A stretch of DNA of 12,744 nt, taken from contig CADBQZ010000084.1 in assembly GCA_902796865.1 (NCBI GenBank), forward strand, positions 1 to 12,744, in the 5' to 3' direction. This DNA comes from an uncultured Ruminococcus sp. Its GTDB lineage: Bacteria; Bacillota; Clostridia; Oscillospirales; Ruminococcaceae. Below the pieces are notes generated by a model. The model had not been told where the DNA came from. It ran no database searches and saw nothing but the letters and a program-made list of their open reading frames with translations. A program made the translations under genes and the position numbers. Shown piece by piece: positions 6,360-12,744 of this stretch (positions are counted from its first letter, which is position 1; each line of letters starts with the position of its first letter).

Positions 6360-7658
6360 TCATTCAGTATCGGTACTGTTTGCAGCAGTTGCTGATATAG
6401 ATACTTTCTGAAGTCCGACAGCCCAGACCTTTTTATAATTCGGGAAGCTTATCGTAGCGTCAGCACTGAATGAATTGCTTTGTATCTTATATTTAAGAAG
6501 ATCAACTGATACTATGATATCCTTTTCGGTTATCTCCTCTATATCTTCCTCCGGACCTATTATATCAAACGTTAGTCCGTAAGAATTTACTTCGCAATTA
6601 TAATCACTCGGCGCATTGAGTATAGAAATATCGTTGACAGTAACAGTCTTTTTAGCAAGCCCGTCAGTATCAAGCTTTACAGTAACAGACGATATGCTCG
6701 AAAGATCCTTATAATTGCTGGGGATCTCTATATCAAATGTCTTGTTGTAATCCCAATCGATATCATAAAGCGGTATTGAACCTATGCTCCATTCATTTAT
6801 TTTTTCAAGTTCAGTATTAGGTGATGCAAGCTTTATCTTGTCAACGCTCATATCAAGCTTCAGAGAATCATTGTCAAATGTCGAAGGAGCGTATTTTAGG
6901 TCGTAAGTCAGACCAAGCTCTTTTTGCATATAAACAGGTATCTCTATCGTGAAATCGTTTGCATCCATAGTCATTTTAGACATATCTATCTTAGTGCCGT
7001 TTTTATCATAAAGCACTATCTCTGAGCTATGGAATGTATAAGCCGCTTCAAGCTCCTGTGTATTGTTTACTAATACCGCAGCCTTTTCAATAGTTGCAAG
7101 CTGTGTTGACGGACCGGTTATCTCAACAGTGCCCGGAGTGCATTTGAAATCAGCAGAATCCATATAAAGATCATTTGCAGCCGTAAGATTAGGTGCTTCG
7201 ACTGAAAGCTCGACCTCTTTTGTATCAAGCTTATCGAACATAACGTTTACTTTTGACGGTGTTACGTTCTCCACCTCATACTCTATCGAAGAATCGTTCA
7301 ATATAATATCTATAGCCAGTTCCTGTTCACCGGGAGAATTGACATTTTCTATTATAGCAGAAGCCCGCAGATCATCTGCCGAAAAATTTCCTATACTCGA
7401 ACGATTGCCTTTTATTGTAACATTTACAGTTTTAACATCGCTGCTTATAACACTAAGTCCATTGTCTTCGGCAGATGTTCCTGTTATGTCTATCTCGAGA
7501 GGAATATTAGTGATAGTTTTAGGGGTAGTCGGATAAATTGTTATCGAGATGACGAACCACAATATCACAGCTAAAAGCACTGACGCTATTACAAGCACAA
7601 AATTCTGCATAAACGAATTTACTATATTGTTTTTAAGCGTTTTTATGTATTTATTCAA
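6360..7658 (-). CDS. cdaR: YbbR-domain protein CdaR, membrane regulator of CdaA
   Basis: CdaR is the membrane-anchored partner and regulator of the diadenylate cyclase CdaA. The 432-residue protein starts with a short cytoplasmic stretch and one hydrophobic segment (about 19-42, rich in LVIASVLLAVILWFV), after which the chain should lie outside the membrane. The rest consists of repeated YbbR-type beta-rich modules; recurring cues are TIKGN, VNVMFDK, VEITGP and a late VSVDLL, about four repeats. These repeats are poorly conserved, so the name rests on topology, the recognisable ends and context. Its start follows the cdaA stop by 6 bases, the usual cdaA-cdaR order. Unlike in many Firmicutes, glmM does not follow; the next gene is the PHP phosphoesterase. 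Confidence 0.85.
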   Translation of the reverse strand: MNKYIKTLKNNIVNSFMQNFVLVIASVLLAVILWFVISITIYPTTPKTITNIPLEIDITGTSAEDNGLSVISSDVKTVNVTIKGNRSSIGNFSADDLRASAIIENVNSPGEQELAIDIILNDSSIEYEVENVTPSKVNVMFDKLDTKEVELSVEAPNLTAANDLYMDSADFKCTPGTVEITGPSTQLATIEKAAVLVNNTQELEAAYTFHSSEIVLYDKNGTKIDMSKMTMDANDFTIEIPVYMQKELGLTYDLKYAPSTFDNDSLKLDMSVDKIKLASPNTELEKINEWSIGSIPLYDIDWDYNKTFDIEIPSNYKDLSSISSVTVKLDTDGLAKKTVTVNDISILNAPSDYNCEVNSYGLTFDIIGPEEDIEEITEKDIIVSVDLLKYKIQSNSFSADATISFPNYKKVWAVGLQKVSISATAANSTDTE

Positions 7659-7664
7659 CTTTTA

Positions 7665-8576
7665 TTAACTCCTTTTACTTCGGCGTGAACGCTTCTTTTT
7701 TGGTTTCTGTTCATCATCTGATTCTCCGCCGTCATTATCATTGTCCTTTTTTCTTTTATATTTGTTAGGGAATATAGCTTCACGAAGACGCTCATTCAAT
7801 TTAAATCTTGTATAATCCCGGGTGAGAACACCGTTTTCGGCAACAGAAATTTGTCCTGTTTCTTCTGAAACAACAATAACAAGAGCATCTGAATTTTCGC
7901 TCATACCGATAGCCGCCCTGTGTCTCGAGCCGAGTTTTTTATTTATAAGTTCCTCTTTCTGCGGCTTCGGAAGAAAGCAGGCAGCCGCAAGTATCTTTCC
8001 GTCACGGATTATAACTGCTCCGTCATGAAGCGGTGTGTTCGGAAAGAATATGTTTCCAAAAAGTTCCTTTGAAGGCTTTGCATTGAGTATCGTTCCGTTT
8101 TCTATCTGCTCACCTAACTTAGTCTGACGTTCTATTACTATGAGCGCACCGGTCTTTGTTGCTGAAAGATCGGTACAAGCATCACATATCTCGTCGATAG
8201 CACTGTTCCATCTCGCAGTATACTGGTCGCTGTTATCGCCAAAGCTTAAAAGCCCTATGCCGAATTTAGAACGTCCCGCCTTTTCAAGTGCTCTTCTTAT
8301 CTCTGGCTGGAACATTATGATTATAGCAAGCAGTCCCACATTAAGAACGCTTTTTATTATATATGACATTGACCGAAGTCCTATAGCTGTACTTATGAAA
8401 TATGCGGCAAGCACTATCATTATACCCTTTATGAGCTGACTTGCCCTTGTCTCCCTGATAAGCTTTATAAGAAGATAAACCAAATATGACATGAGTGCTA
8501 TGTCAACAAAATCCATGACTGTCATTGTTTGTATGACACTCCACACCATGTTCAGTGCATTTTTAATAAGATCCAT
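7665..8576 (-). CDS. cdaA: Diadenylate cyclase CdaA (cyclic-di-AMP synthase)
   Basis: CdaA joins two ATP into c-di-AMP, the messenger controlling potassium and osmotic balance and often cell-wall state. The 303-residue protein has three hydrophobic segments (about 25-40, 48-65 and 73-90) followed by a DisA_N catalytic domain. The active-site DGA (185-187, in LHDGAVI) and GSRHR (216-220) motifs are intact. The last 30 residues form a low-complexity tail, first Asp-rich then very Lys/Arg-rich (291-303), which is longer and more charged than usual; its role is unknown. AGGAG lies 9 bases before the ATG at 8576. It is co-transcribed with cdaR. An internal promoter and a hairpin series lie upstream. 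Confidence 0.95.
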   Translation of the reverse strand: MDLIKNALNMVWSVIQTMTVMDFVDIALMSYLVYLLIKLIRETRASQLIKGIMIVLAAYFISTAIGLRSMSYIIKSVLNVGLLAIIIMFQPEIRRALEKAGRSKFGIGLLSFGDNSDQYTARWNSAIDEICDACTDLSATKTGALIVIERQTKLGEQIENGTILNAKPSKELFGNIFFPNTPLHDGAVIIRDGKILAAACFLPKPQKEELINKKLGSRHRAAIGMSENSDALVIVVSEETGQISVAENGVLTRDYTRFKLNERLREAIFPNKYKRKKDNDNDGGESDDEQKPKKKRSRRSKRS

Positions 8577-8755
8577 ATATATTGTCTCCTGATAGGCTTT
8601 ATGCCTATATCCTTATGTATATGTATTTGCACGGTACCGCCTGTCTGCGGCACCGTTATTTCCTTGATTGATATTGGAGCTTTCACAATTTTTGCTCCTA
8701 TTATAATTTTATCATAAATTCTGATATTTTCAATGGCTTTTTTAAAGTTTACCAT
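8552..8755 (-). CDS. Possible small hypothetical protein (67 aa, or 44 aa from GTG at 8686)
   Basis: An open frame fills the gap between the desulfurase gene and cdaA. It starts with an ATG overlapping the desulfurase stop codon and ends 25 bases inside cdaA. I do not recognise it. The product would be basic and rich in Ile and Lys, with no Cys and no membrane segment. ATG at 8755 has no ribosome site; a GTG at 8686 has AGGAG 8 bases upstream and would give 44 residues. Against it, the same DNA carries a plausible cdaA promoter and three hairpins, which fits a non-coding leader at least as well. Both readings are kept open; coding is the weaker. Confidence 0.3.
   Translation of the reverse strand: MVNFKKAIENIRIYDKIIIGAKIVKAPISIKEITVPQTGGTVQIHIHKDIGIKPIRRQYIWILLKMH
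8592..8698 (-). promoter_or_regulatory. Leader of cdaA with three hairpins
   Basis: In transcription order there are GGAGC/GCTCC (8698-8694 with 8680-8676), a strong stem CGGTGCCGC-AGACAG-GCGGTACCG (8655-8647 with 8640-8632, one G-U pair), and ATAGGC-ATAAA-GCCTAT (8608-8603 with 8597-8592) ending 1 base before the cdaA ribosome site AGGAG. None is followed by a U-tract, so these are not terminators. They may control translation of cdaA; the pattern does not match the ydaO c-di-AMP riboswitch as I recall it. Confidence 0.4.
8706..8733 (-). promoter_or_regulatory. Possible internal promoter for cdaA-cdaR
   Basis: On the minus strand TTGAAA (8733-8728) and TAAAAT (8711-8706) are 16 bases apart, each one mismatch from consensus; TATAAT also follows at 8705-8700. 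The start point would be near 8699, leaving about 120 nt of leader before cdaA. AT-richness raises the chance of a false match. Confidence 0.4.
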
Positions 8756-9867
8756 ATATTTTTTATAGTTTTCACAAGTTTATCAACTTGTGAGCTGTTA
8801 TTGAATACCGAAGGCGAAAATCTTACTGTTCCGTCCTCTGTTCCTAAGCTGTAATGTGCAAGCGGTGCACAGTGAAGACCTGCTCTAAGGCAAAAGCCGT
8901 GTTTATTCAGCATCTCTGCTGCCTGTTCCGGCTGCACCCCGTTTATATTGAACGATACTACCGGTACATAAGAAAGCCCCTCTTTCCTGTATATGGCTGT
9001 ATCAGTTCCTTCTAATCCTTTTATAAATCTTCGGCACAGACTGTCTTCATGCTTATATATTGCAGAAATGGTCTTTTTATTCACAAAATCTATCCCTTTT
9101 TTCAAAGCGATTATACCTACTGTATTAAGAGTTCCGCTCTCCAAGCTGTCCGGAAGAAAATCCGGATGCTTCAGGTTAAAAGCAGAACTTCCTGTTCCTC
9201 CCTGCATAAGAGGATCTATATAATATTTACAATCGCTTATAAGGATACCTGTGCCGGCAGGTCCGTAAAGTCCTTTGTGCCCTGATGTGCAGAGTATATT
9301 TATACCGTCAGACATTTTTATATCAAGTATCCCGCAAGCCTGAGCGCCGTCAGCTATAAAACAGATGTTTTTCTCTTTGCAAAGCGCTGCTATTTTCTTG
9401 TAAGGCATTATCCTTCCGGTGACATTTCCTGCTATCGTACAGACTACTGCCTTTGTATCACGGCGAATAAGCTTTTTAAAATTTTCTGCTGTCTGTTCAT
9501 CAGTGTCTGCCGCTTCGGCTATACTGAATGTACAGCGTTTCTTTTTAGCCATAGCATAAACGGGTCTTGCGGCTGAATTATGCTCTATCCCACTGATAAT
9601 AATATGTCCTCCGCCGGACATTATTCCCTGTATCGCAAGATTAAGGCTATGGGTACAGTTGAAAGTAAACACGGTATTCTCAAGCTTTGCACCGAAAAGA
9701 TCAGCCGCCGCCTGTCTTGTATCGAACACTTTTCTTGTAGTCGAAACGGTAAGGCTGTGTCCTCCCCTTCCGGCATTGCCGCCGTATCTTCTGACGGCAT
9801 CAGAAAGCGCTTCCGAAACGCTTTCAGGTTTTGGAAAAGTGGTAGCCGCATTGTCAAAATTTATCAT
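8749..9867 (-). CDS. Cysteine desulfurase-like class V aminotransferase
   Basis: A PLP enzyme of the SufS/CsdA-like family that would remove sulfur (or selenium) from cysteine (or selenocysteine) and hold it as a persulfide. The 372 residues show NFDNAATTFPKP (3-14), H96 in IEHNS, the PLP-binding D173 and Q176 in ADGAQ, the Schiff-base Lys K198 in TSGHKGLYGPAG (194-205) and the persulfide Cys C333 in LRAGLHCAP (327-335). It fits the subfamily usually called 'cysteine desulfurase family protein', in which DUF3343 partners are common. The start ATG shares one base with the DUF3343 stop (TGATG), so translation is coupled. No iscU or sufU scaffold lies nearby, so a role outside general iron-sulfur assembly is likely. 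Confidence 0.88.
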   Translation of the reverse strand: MINFDNAATTFPKPESVSEALSDAVRRYGGNAGRGGHSLTVSTTRKVFDTRQAAADLFGAKLENTVFTFNCTHSLNLAIQGIMSGGGHIIISGIEHNSAARPVYAMAKKKRCTFSIAEAADTDEQTAENFKKLIRRDTKAVVCTIAGNVTGRIMPYKKIAALCKEKNICFIADGAQACGILDIKMSDGINILCTSGHKGLYGPAGTGILISDCKYYIDPLMQGGTGSSAFNLKHPDFLPDSLESGTLNTVGIIALKKGIDFVNKKTISAIYKHEDSLCRRFIKGLEGTDTAIYRKEGLSYVPVVSFNINGVQPEQAAEMLNKHGFCLRAGLHCAPLAHYSLGTEDGTVRFSPSVFNNSSQVDKLVKTIKNIW

Positions 9868-10094
9868 CAGCCGTCCACCGCTTCCCCTGATATGCCTGTG
9901 TATGGTATCGAATAACTGTCGAGCAGTTCTCTTACATACCCTTCATCAGCATTTACGATGATATAATGTGAACAGCCGTTTTTTGATGCCTTTATGCTTC
10001 TCTTTATATCACATCTCAATCCTTTTGCCGAAAGCAGCTTTTTAGCGCTCATCGCATGAGTCACCGACGGCATACGGACAAATGTTTTATACAT
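9867..10094 (-). CDS. DUF3343 protein, putative Se/S carrier
   Basis: A 75-residue protein of the type annotated as a putative selenium/sulfur carrier (PF11823-like). It shows the family's opening TFVRMPSVTHAMSAKKLL (4-21), a basic middle, and a single central Cys C41 in NGCSHYIIV, with a second Cys at 28. The probable carrier Cys is C41, by position rather than proof. It is translationally coupled to the desulfurase gene, which supports a relay in which the enzyme loads this carrier. The start ATG at 10094 follows GAGGGG by 7 bases. Both lie within a perfect 11-base inverted repeat, so expression may depend on RNA folding. Confidence 0.72.
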   Translation of the reverse strand: MYKTFVRMPSVTHAMSAKKLLSAKGLRCDIKRSIKASKNGCSHYIIVNADEGYVRELLDSYSIPYTGISGEAVDG

Positions 10095-10143
10095 AGTATC
10101 ACCCCTCTTTCAGAGAGTTTGTAATACCCTCTGTGATACTATG
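10092..10143 (-). promoter_or_regulatory. Inverted repeat covering the DUF3343 start codon
   Basis: CATAGTATCAC (10143-10133 on the minus strand) pairs perfectly with GTGATACTATG (10102-10092). The second arm contains the ATG and touches the ribosome site. Inside, a CTCT (10117-10114) can pair either with AGAG at 10132-10129 or with AGAG at 10108-10105, the latter being part of the ribosome site. This looks like a translation switch, or possibly a two-half-site operator. No U-tract follows, so it is not a terminator. Confidence 0.6.
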
Positions 10144-10158
10144 ATATGCGCTTATTTA

Positions 10159-10635
10159 TTATTTTGTTATGAGGCAGACACAGTGTACTGCAATGCCTTT
10201 TCCTTCACCGGTGAATCCGAGCTTTTCTTCGGTAGTAGCCTTTACACTCACACAGTCTTTCGATATTCCCATTGCTTCCGAAAGATTTTCACGCATCTTA
10301 TCTATGTATGAAGCAAGCTTTGGTGCCTGGCACAGTATAGTTGCGTCTGTATTCCCTATCGACCAGCCTTCTTTTTTTATTATCTCTGTCACCTGCCGCA
10401 AAAGCTCTATACTATCAGCCCCTTTAAAGCGTTCATCATTATCAGGAAAATGCTTTCCTATATCGCCCAGAGCCGCAGCACCCAAAAGCGAATCCATTAC
10501 CGCATGAGCAAGCACATCAGCATCCGAATGACCAAGAAGCCCTTTTTCATACGGTATCAGAACACCGCCTAGTATAAGCTTTCTTTCTTCGGTAAGCTTA
10601 TGTACATCATATCCGTGCCCTACTCTTATATCCAT
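10159..10635 (-). CDS. ispF: 2-C-methyl-D-erythritol 2,4-cyclodiphosphate synthase
   Basis: IspF forms the cyclic diphosphate in the MEP isoprenoid pathway, working as a trimer with a zinc ion at each active site. All zinc ligands are visible: D10 and H12 in GHGYDVH (6-12) and H44 in DVLAHAVMD (40-48). The family signature [18 protein letters not shown] is at 132-149 and DIGKHFPD at 58-65. The 158-residue length is exactly typical. It starts directly after the ispD stop with no spacer, the common ispD-ispF order, so translation is coupled. Confidence 0.96.
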   Translation of the reverse strand: MDIRVGHGYDVHKLTEERKLILGGVLIPYEKGLLGHSDADVLAHAVMDSLLGAAALGDIGKHFPDNDERFKGADSIELLRQVTEIIKKEGWSIGNTDATILCQAPKLASYIDKMRENLSEAMGISKDCVSVKATTEEKLGFTGEGKGIAVHCVCLITK

Positions 10636-11319
10636 TTATTCGTCTCCTTTTCCAAGCAGTATCTCCGCTATCTTTATATCTTCCGGAGTGGTTATCTTTA
10701 TATTGGTATAGTCTCCGGTGGTCATATATATTTTAGTTCCGAGAGCCTCGATAAGCTGACAGTCATCAGTAAAGTCAAGCTCATGCTCCAATGCAAAATC
10801 GACCCCTTCAAAATAAAGCCGCCTTTTGAATATCTGCGGTGTCTGCGTGATATACAAAGACGGTCTGTACGGGGTATCCTCTATAATCCCGTCACGAACG
10901 ACTTTTATTGTATCTTTTACGGGTACTCCTAAAGCAGCGCCGCCGAAAACCGAAGCATCTTTTATGGTCTTTTCTATATGGTATGGCTTTACAAGCGGTC
11001 TTGCACCGTCATGTACAGCTATATACTCCGTATCATCGGCTATCTTACGAAGCCCGTTTATAACGCTTTTCTGCCTTGTTTCGCCACCCTCGGCAAAAGC
11101 GTGGAGTTTTGTTATGTCAAGAGCATTCGCTGTATTTTCTATAGCTTCACGGTCTTTGTCCCTGCACACCACAACTATATCAGAGATACTCTCTGTATTT
11201 TCAAATGCAAGAAGCGTATTTCCTATCACATTCGTTTTCCCAAGCGGCAGAAGGATCTTGTTTACCCCCTTCATTCTTGTGGAATTTCCTGCACATACTA
11301 TTATTACAGATACTTTCAT
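10636..11319 (-). CDS. ispD: 2-C-methyl-D-erythritol 4-phosphate cytidylyltransferase
   Basis: IspD adds CMP to methylerythritol phosphate, the step before IspE. Motifs: the nucleotide-binding loop CAGNSTRM (9-16; the first position is Cys-Ala-Gly where Ala-Ala-Gly is usual), K21, HDGARPLV (103-110), TQTPQIF (158-164), TDDCQL (184-189) and NIKITTPEDI (206-215). I start at ATG 11319 because AGGTG (11330-11326) lies 6 bases upstream. An upstream in-frame GTG at 11328 and ATG at 11325 overlap or abut that ribosome site. The result, 227 residues, is the usual length. A strong promoter lies only about 20 bases upstream, so ispD heads the run. Confidence 0.95.
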   Translation of the reverse strand: MKVSVIIVCAGNSTRMKGVNKILLPLGKTNVIGNTLLAFENTESISDIVVVCRDKDREAIENTANALDITKLHAFAEGGETRQKSVINGLRKIADDTEYIAVHDGARPLVKPYHIEKTIKDASVFGGAALGVPVKDTIKVVRDGIIEDTPYRPSLYITQTPQIFKRRLYFEGVDFALEHELDFTDDCQLIEALGTKIYMTTGDYTNIKITTPEDIKIAEILLGKGDE

Positions 11320-11337
11320 TTTCATCACCTAATTATT

Positions 11338-11366
11338 ATTATAACAATTTTTCTTATTGCTGTAAA
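11338..11366 (-). promoter_or_regulatory. Strong sigma-A-type promoter for ispD-ispF and the genes beyond
   Basis: On the minus strand TTTACA (11366-11361) and TATAAT (11343-11338) are 17 bases apart. The start point near 11331 leaves a very short leader of about 12 nt before the chosen ATG, which itself argues for the downstream ispD start. Confidence 0.75.
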
Positions 11367-11379
11367 GTAAAAAAATTGC

Positions 11380-11401
11380 GTGAAAAAATAGATATTTTCA
11401 C
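11380..11401 (-). terminator. Possible weak terminator for the PF06541-type gene
   Basis: GTGAAAA/TTTTCAC (11380-11386 with 11395-11401) forms a 7-base AT-rich stem. On the minus strand it is followed after four bases by a run of seven T. The stem is poor in GC, so termination would be inefficient. Confidence 0.3.
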
Positions 11402-11428
11402 AAAAAATGAATTTTTTTTCAAAATCCC

Positions 11429-11458
11429 TTGATAAAGTAGTGTAATAAATGGTATAAT
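11429..11458 (+). promoter_or_regulatory. Rightward promoter antisense to the PF06541-type gene
   Basis: TTGATA (11429-11434) and TATAAT (11453-11458) are 18 bases apart, and TG at 11450-11451 makes an extended -10. No rightward gene begins before malQ at 11992. The transcript would start near 11465, pass a weak AGAATTA/TAATTCT hairpin (11464-11483), then run antisense across the whole small membrane-protein gene. Confidence 0.45.
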
Positions 11459-11481
11459 ATAGAAGAATTATTTTTTTAATT

Positions 11482-11856
11482 CTAACTAAGGCGTTTTTTC
11501 AGCCAAAAGCATATAAGATATGCGGGGATACAAAGCATGAACCATACACCGCAAAACGGAAGACATATCTGTCCTAGTATATTAAAAGGCAGCCTTGAAT
11601 AATCCCATACTTTCATTCCGAGTATTATATTAAGTATAACTCCGGCAGTGAATTCAAATGAGGTTATAATAAGCGTTCCCATAAGACACATCTTCCAGAG
11701 CGGTTCGTTCGGCATATCCGAATAATAACGGTAGAGGATGCAAAAAAGAATACCGCTTAAAACTGCCATAGTCCAGTGGGTCTTTCCACGGTATAGCATC
11801 TCAGCAAGACTATAGCAAAAAGCTCCAGTGCCGAATATTTTTAAAGTCCTTATCAT
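11482..11856 (-). CDS. Small membrane protein of the PF06541 (putative ABC-transporter type IV) family
   Basis: The 124-residue protein matches the family usually named putative ABC transporter permease, whose real function is not established. Family cues are E19 and YRGKTHW (22-28), SFEFTAGVILN (66-76), MKVWDYSRLPFN (81-92) and GQICLPF (95-101). About four hydrophobic segments are visible (roughly 5-20, 30-43, 57-80 and 96-118), ending in a short Lys/Arg stretch, so it should be an inner-membrane protein. GGGGGAG lies 5 bases before the ATG. No ATPase or other transporter gene is adjacent, so the permease label should be treated with care. Clear promoter sequence is not seen upstream. Confidence 0.78.
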   Translation of the reverse strand: MIRTLKIFGTGAFCYSLAEMLYRGKTHWTMAVLSGILFCILYRYYSDMPNEPLWKMCLMGTLIITSFEFTAGVILNIILGMKVWDYSRLPFNILGQICLPFCGVWFMLCIPAYLICFWLKKRLS

Positions 11857-11948
11857 GTACTCTCCCCCTTTTTACATCTTATGATATTATGAGCTTTATT
11901 TTAAGATCATATACAGAACGGCTGTTTTACAGTTTGAACAGTCAGTAA

Positions 11949-11965
11949 TTTCGGATCAACCGAAA
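11949..11965. promoter_or_regulatory. Palindrome before malQ, possible operator or leader hairpin
   Basis: TTTCGG-ATCAA-CCGAAA is a perfect 6-base inverted repeat with a 5-base centre, ending 26 bases before the malQ ATG and 14 before its GGAG ribosome site. It could be a site for a sugar-responsive repressor or a small hairpin. In the rest of 11857-11991 no promoter better than a weak TATACA box was found. Confidence 0.35.
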
Positions 11966-11991
11966 AAACTTTTTGAAACGGAGTGAACACA

Positions 11992-12744
11992 ATGAGAAAA
12001 AACGGTATCCTGATGCACATATCCAGTCTTCCTTCCGAATACGGAATAGGAAAAATGGGAAAAGCCGCATACGATTTTGTGGATTTCCTTGCAGCTTCGG
12101 GAGTAAAATGCTGGCAGATACTGCCGCTTTCACCTACAAGCTTCGGCGATTCACCTTATCAGTCATTTTCGGTATATGCCGGGAATCCATACTTTGTGGA
12201 TTTTGATACGCTAAGACGGGAAGGGCTGATAAAAAAATCCGACTTTGAAGACATCAAATGGCAGGATAACGATAAGCAGGTCAACTACAAGCTTATATAT
12301 AACAATTGCTTCAAAGTACTTAAGCTTGCATATAAAACATACAGACGTGATATATCAAAAAAATACAAAGAGTTCGTATCGGAAAACAGCTACTGGCTCG
12401 ATGACTATGCTTTGTTCATGGCTCTGAAATTCAAGTATGACGGAAAACCATGGTACGAATGGGACAAAAAACTCGCCATGAGAGATAAAAGCGCTCTCGA
12501 AAAGGCTAAAGATGATCTCGAAAAGCAGGTCGAGCTTTTTAAATTTATACAGTATAAATTTTTCAGTCAGTGGAAAAACCTGAAAAAATATGCAAATGAT
12601 AAAGGCATTGAAATGATCGGCGATATGCCTATCTATGTTTCATACGACAGCGCAGAAGTATGGGCAACACCTGAGCGTTTCTGTCTTGACAAGAAAAAAG
12701 TCCCGAAAGCCGTTGCCGGCTGTCCTCCGGATGTTTTTTCAAAA
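11992..12744 (+). CDS. malQ: 4-alpha-glucanotransferase (amylomaltase), N-terminal half, cut by window end
   Basis: MalQ transfers alpha-1,4-glucan segments between maltodextrins in the cytoplasm (GH77 family), allowing full use of starch-derived sugars. The 251 visible codons, about half of the usual 500 residues, show GILMHISSLPSEYGIG (5-20), WQILPLSPTSFGDSPYQS (41-58), AGNPYFVDFD (63-72), IGDMPIYVS (209-217) and AGCPPDVFS (242-250). The nucleophile and acid/base residues lie beyond the window. GGAG (11980-11983) is 8 bases before the ATG. It runs opposite to the small membrane-protein gene; the two are 135 bases apart and divergent. Confidence 0.94.
   Translation, partial: MRKNGILMHISSLPSEYGIGKMGKAAYDFVDFLAASGVKCWQILPLSPTSFGDSPYQSFSVYAGNPYFVDFDTLRREGLIKKSDFEDIKWQDNDKQVNYKLIYNNCFKVLKLAYKTYRRDISKKYKEFVSENSYWLDDYALFMALKFKYDGKPWYEWDKKLAMRDKSALEKAKDDLEKQVELFKFIQYKFFSQWKNLKKYANDKGIEMIGDMPIYVSYDSAEVWATPERFCLDKKKVPKAVAGCPPDVFSK

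Noticed and set aside
8632..8655. GC-rich hairpin as a terminator between the desulfurase gene and cdaA
   Set aside because: The stem is strong but neither strand has a T-run after it.

Overview
The window looks like chromosomal DNA from a low-to-moderate GC, anaerobic, flagellated clostridium, most likely the Ruminococcus/Oscillospiraceae group. This is inferred from gene content and codon style (many AGA, ATA and AAA codons), not from a search. No rRNA, tRNA, CRISPR array, transposase or phage gene was seen. Most of it is ordinary housekeeping DNA, with several unusual non-coding stretches and two divergent sensor or regulator proteins.

Left part (1-2910). The first 386 bases hold the 5' end of fliG, reading leftward out of the window. 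A 730-base AT-rich intergenic region follows. It contains two leftward sigma-A-type promoters, phased A-tracts on an exact 20-base spacing, and one rightward promoter that starts a roughly 195-nt leader full of hairpins. That leader feeds a soluble chemoreceptor-like protein (PocR-type sensor plus MCP signalling hairpin) that ends at a clear terminator. A CarD/CdnL-type RNA polymerase-binding regulator follows, with its own extended -10 promoter and a TTG start. A bidirectional terminator closes this side.

Central part (2927-11330), a long run of leftward genes. In transcription order these are ispD, ispF, a DUF3343 small carrier protein, a cysteine-desulfurase-like enzyme, a possible small ORF or leader, cdaA, cdaR, a PHP-family phosphatase, an Lrp/AsnC regulator, a class I/II aminotransferase and ispE. 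Three themes recur: the MEP isoprenoid pathway (ispD, ispF, ispE), cyclic-di-AMP synthesis (cdaA with its membrane partner cdaR), and amino-acid/sulfur chemistry (aminotransferase with its Lrp regulator, PHP phosphatase, desulfurase with carrier). Strong promoter sequence is visible before ispD, and a likely internal one before cdaA.

Right part (11331-12744). A promoter-rich AT stretch separates ispD from a leftward small membrane protein of the PF06541 type. After it, reading rightward and cut by the window end, is malQ (4-alpha-glucanotransferase), preceded by a short palindrome.

The best candidates for something undescribed are the structured leader of the chemoreceptor gene, the inverted repeat that buries the start codon of the DUF3343 gene, the hairpin series or small ORF before cdaA, and the cysteine-free PocR receptor. 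None can be assigned to a known RNA class by eye.
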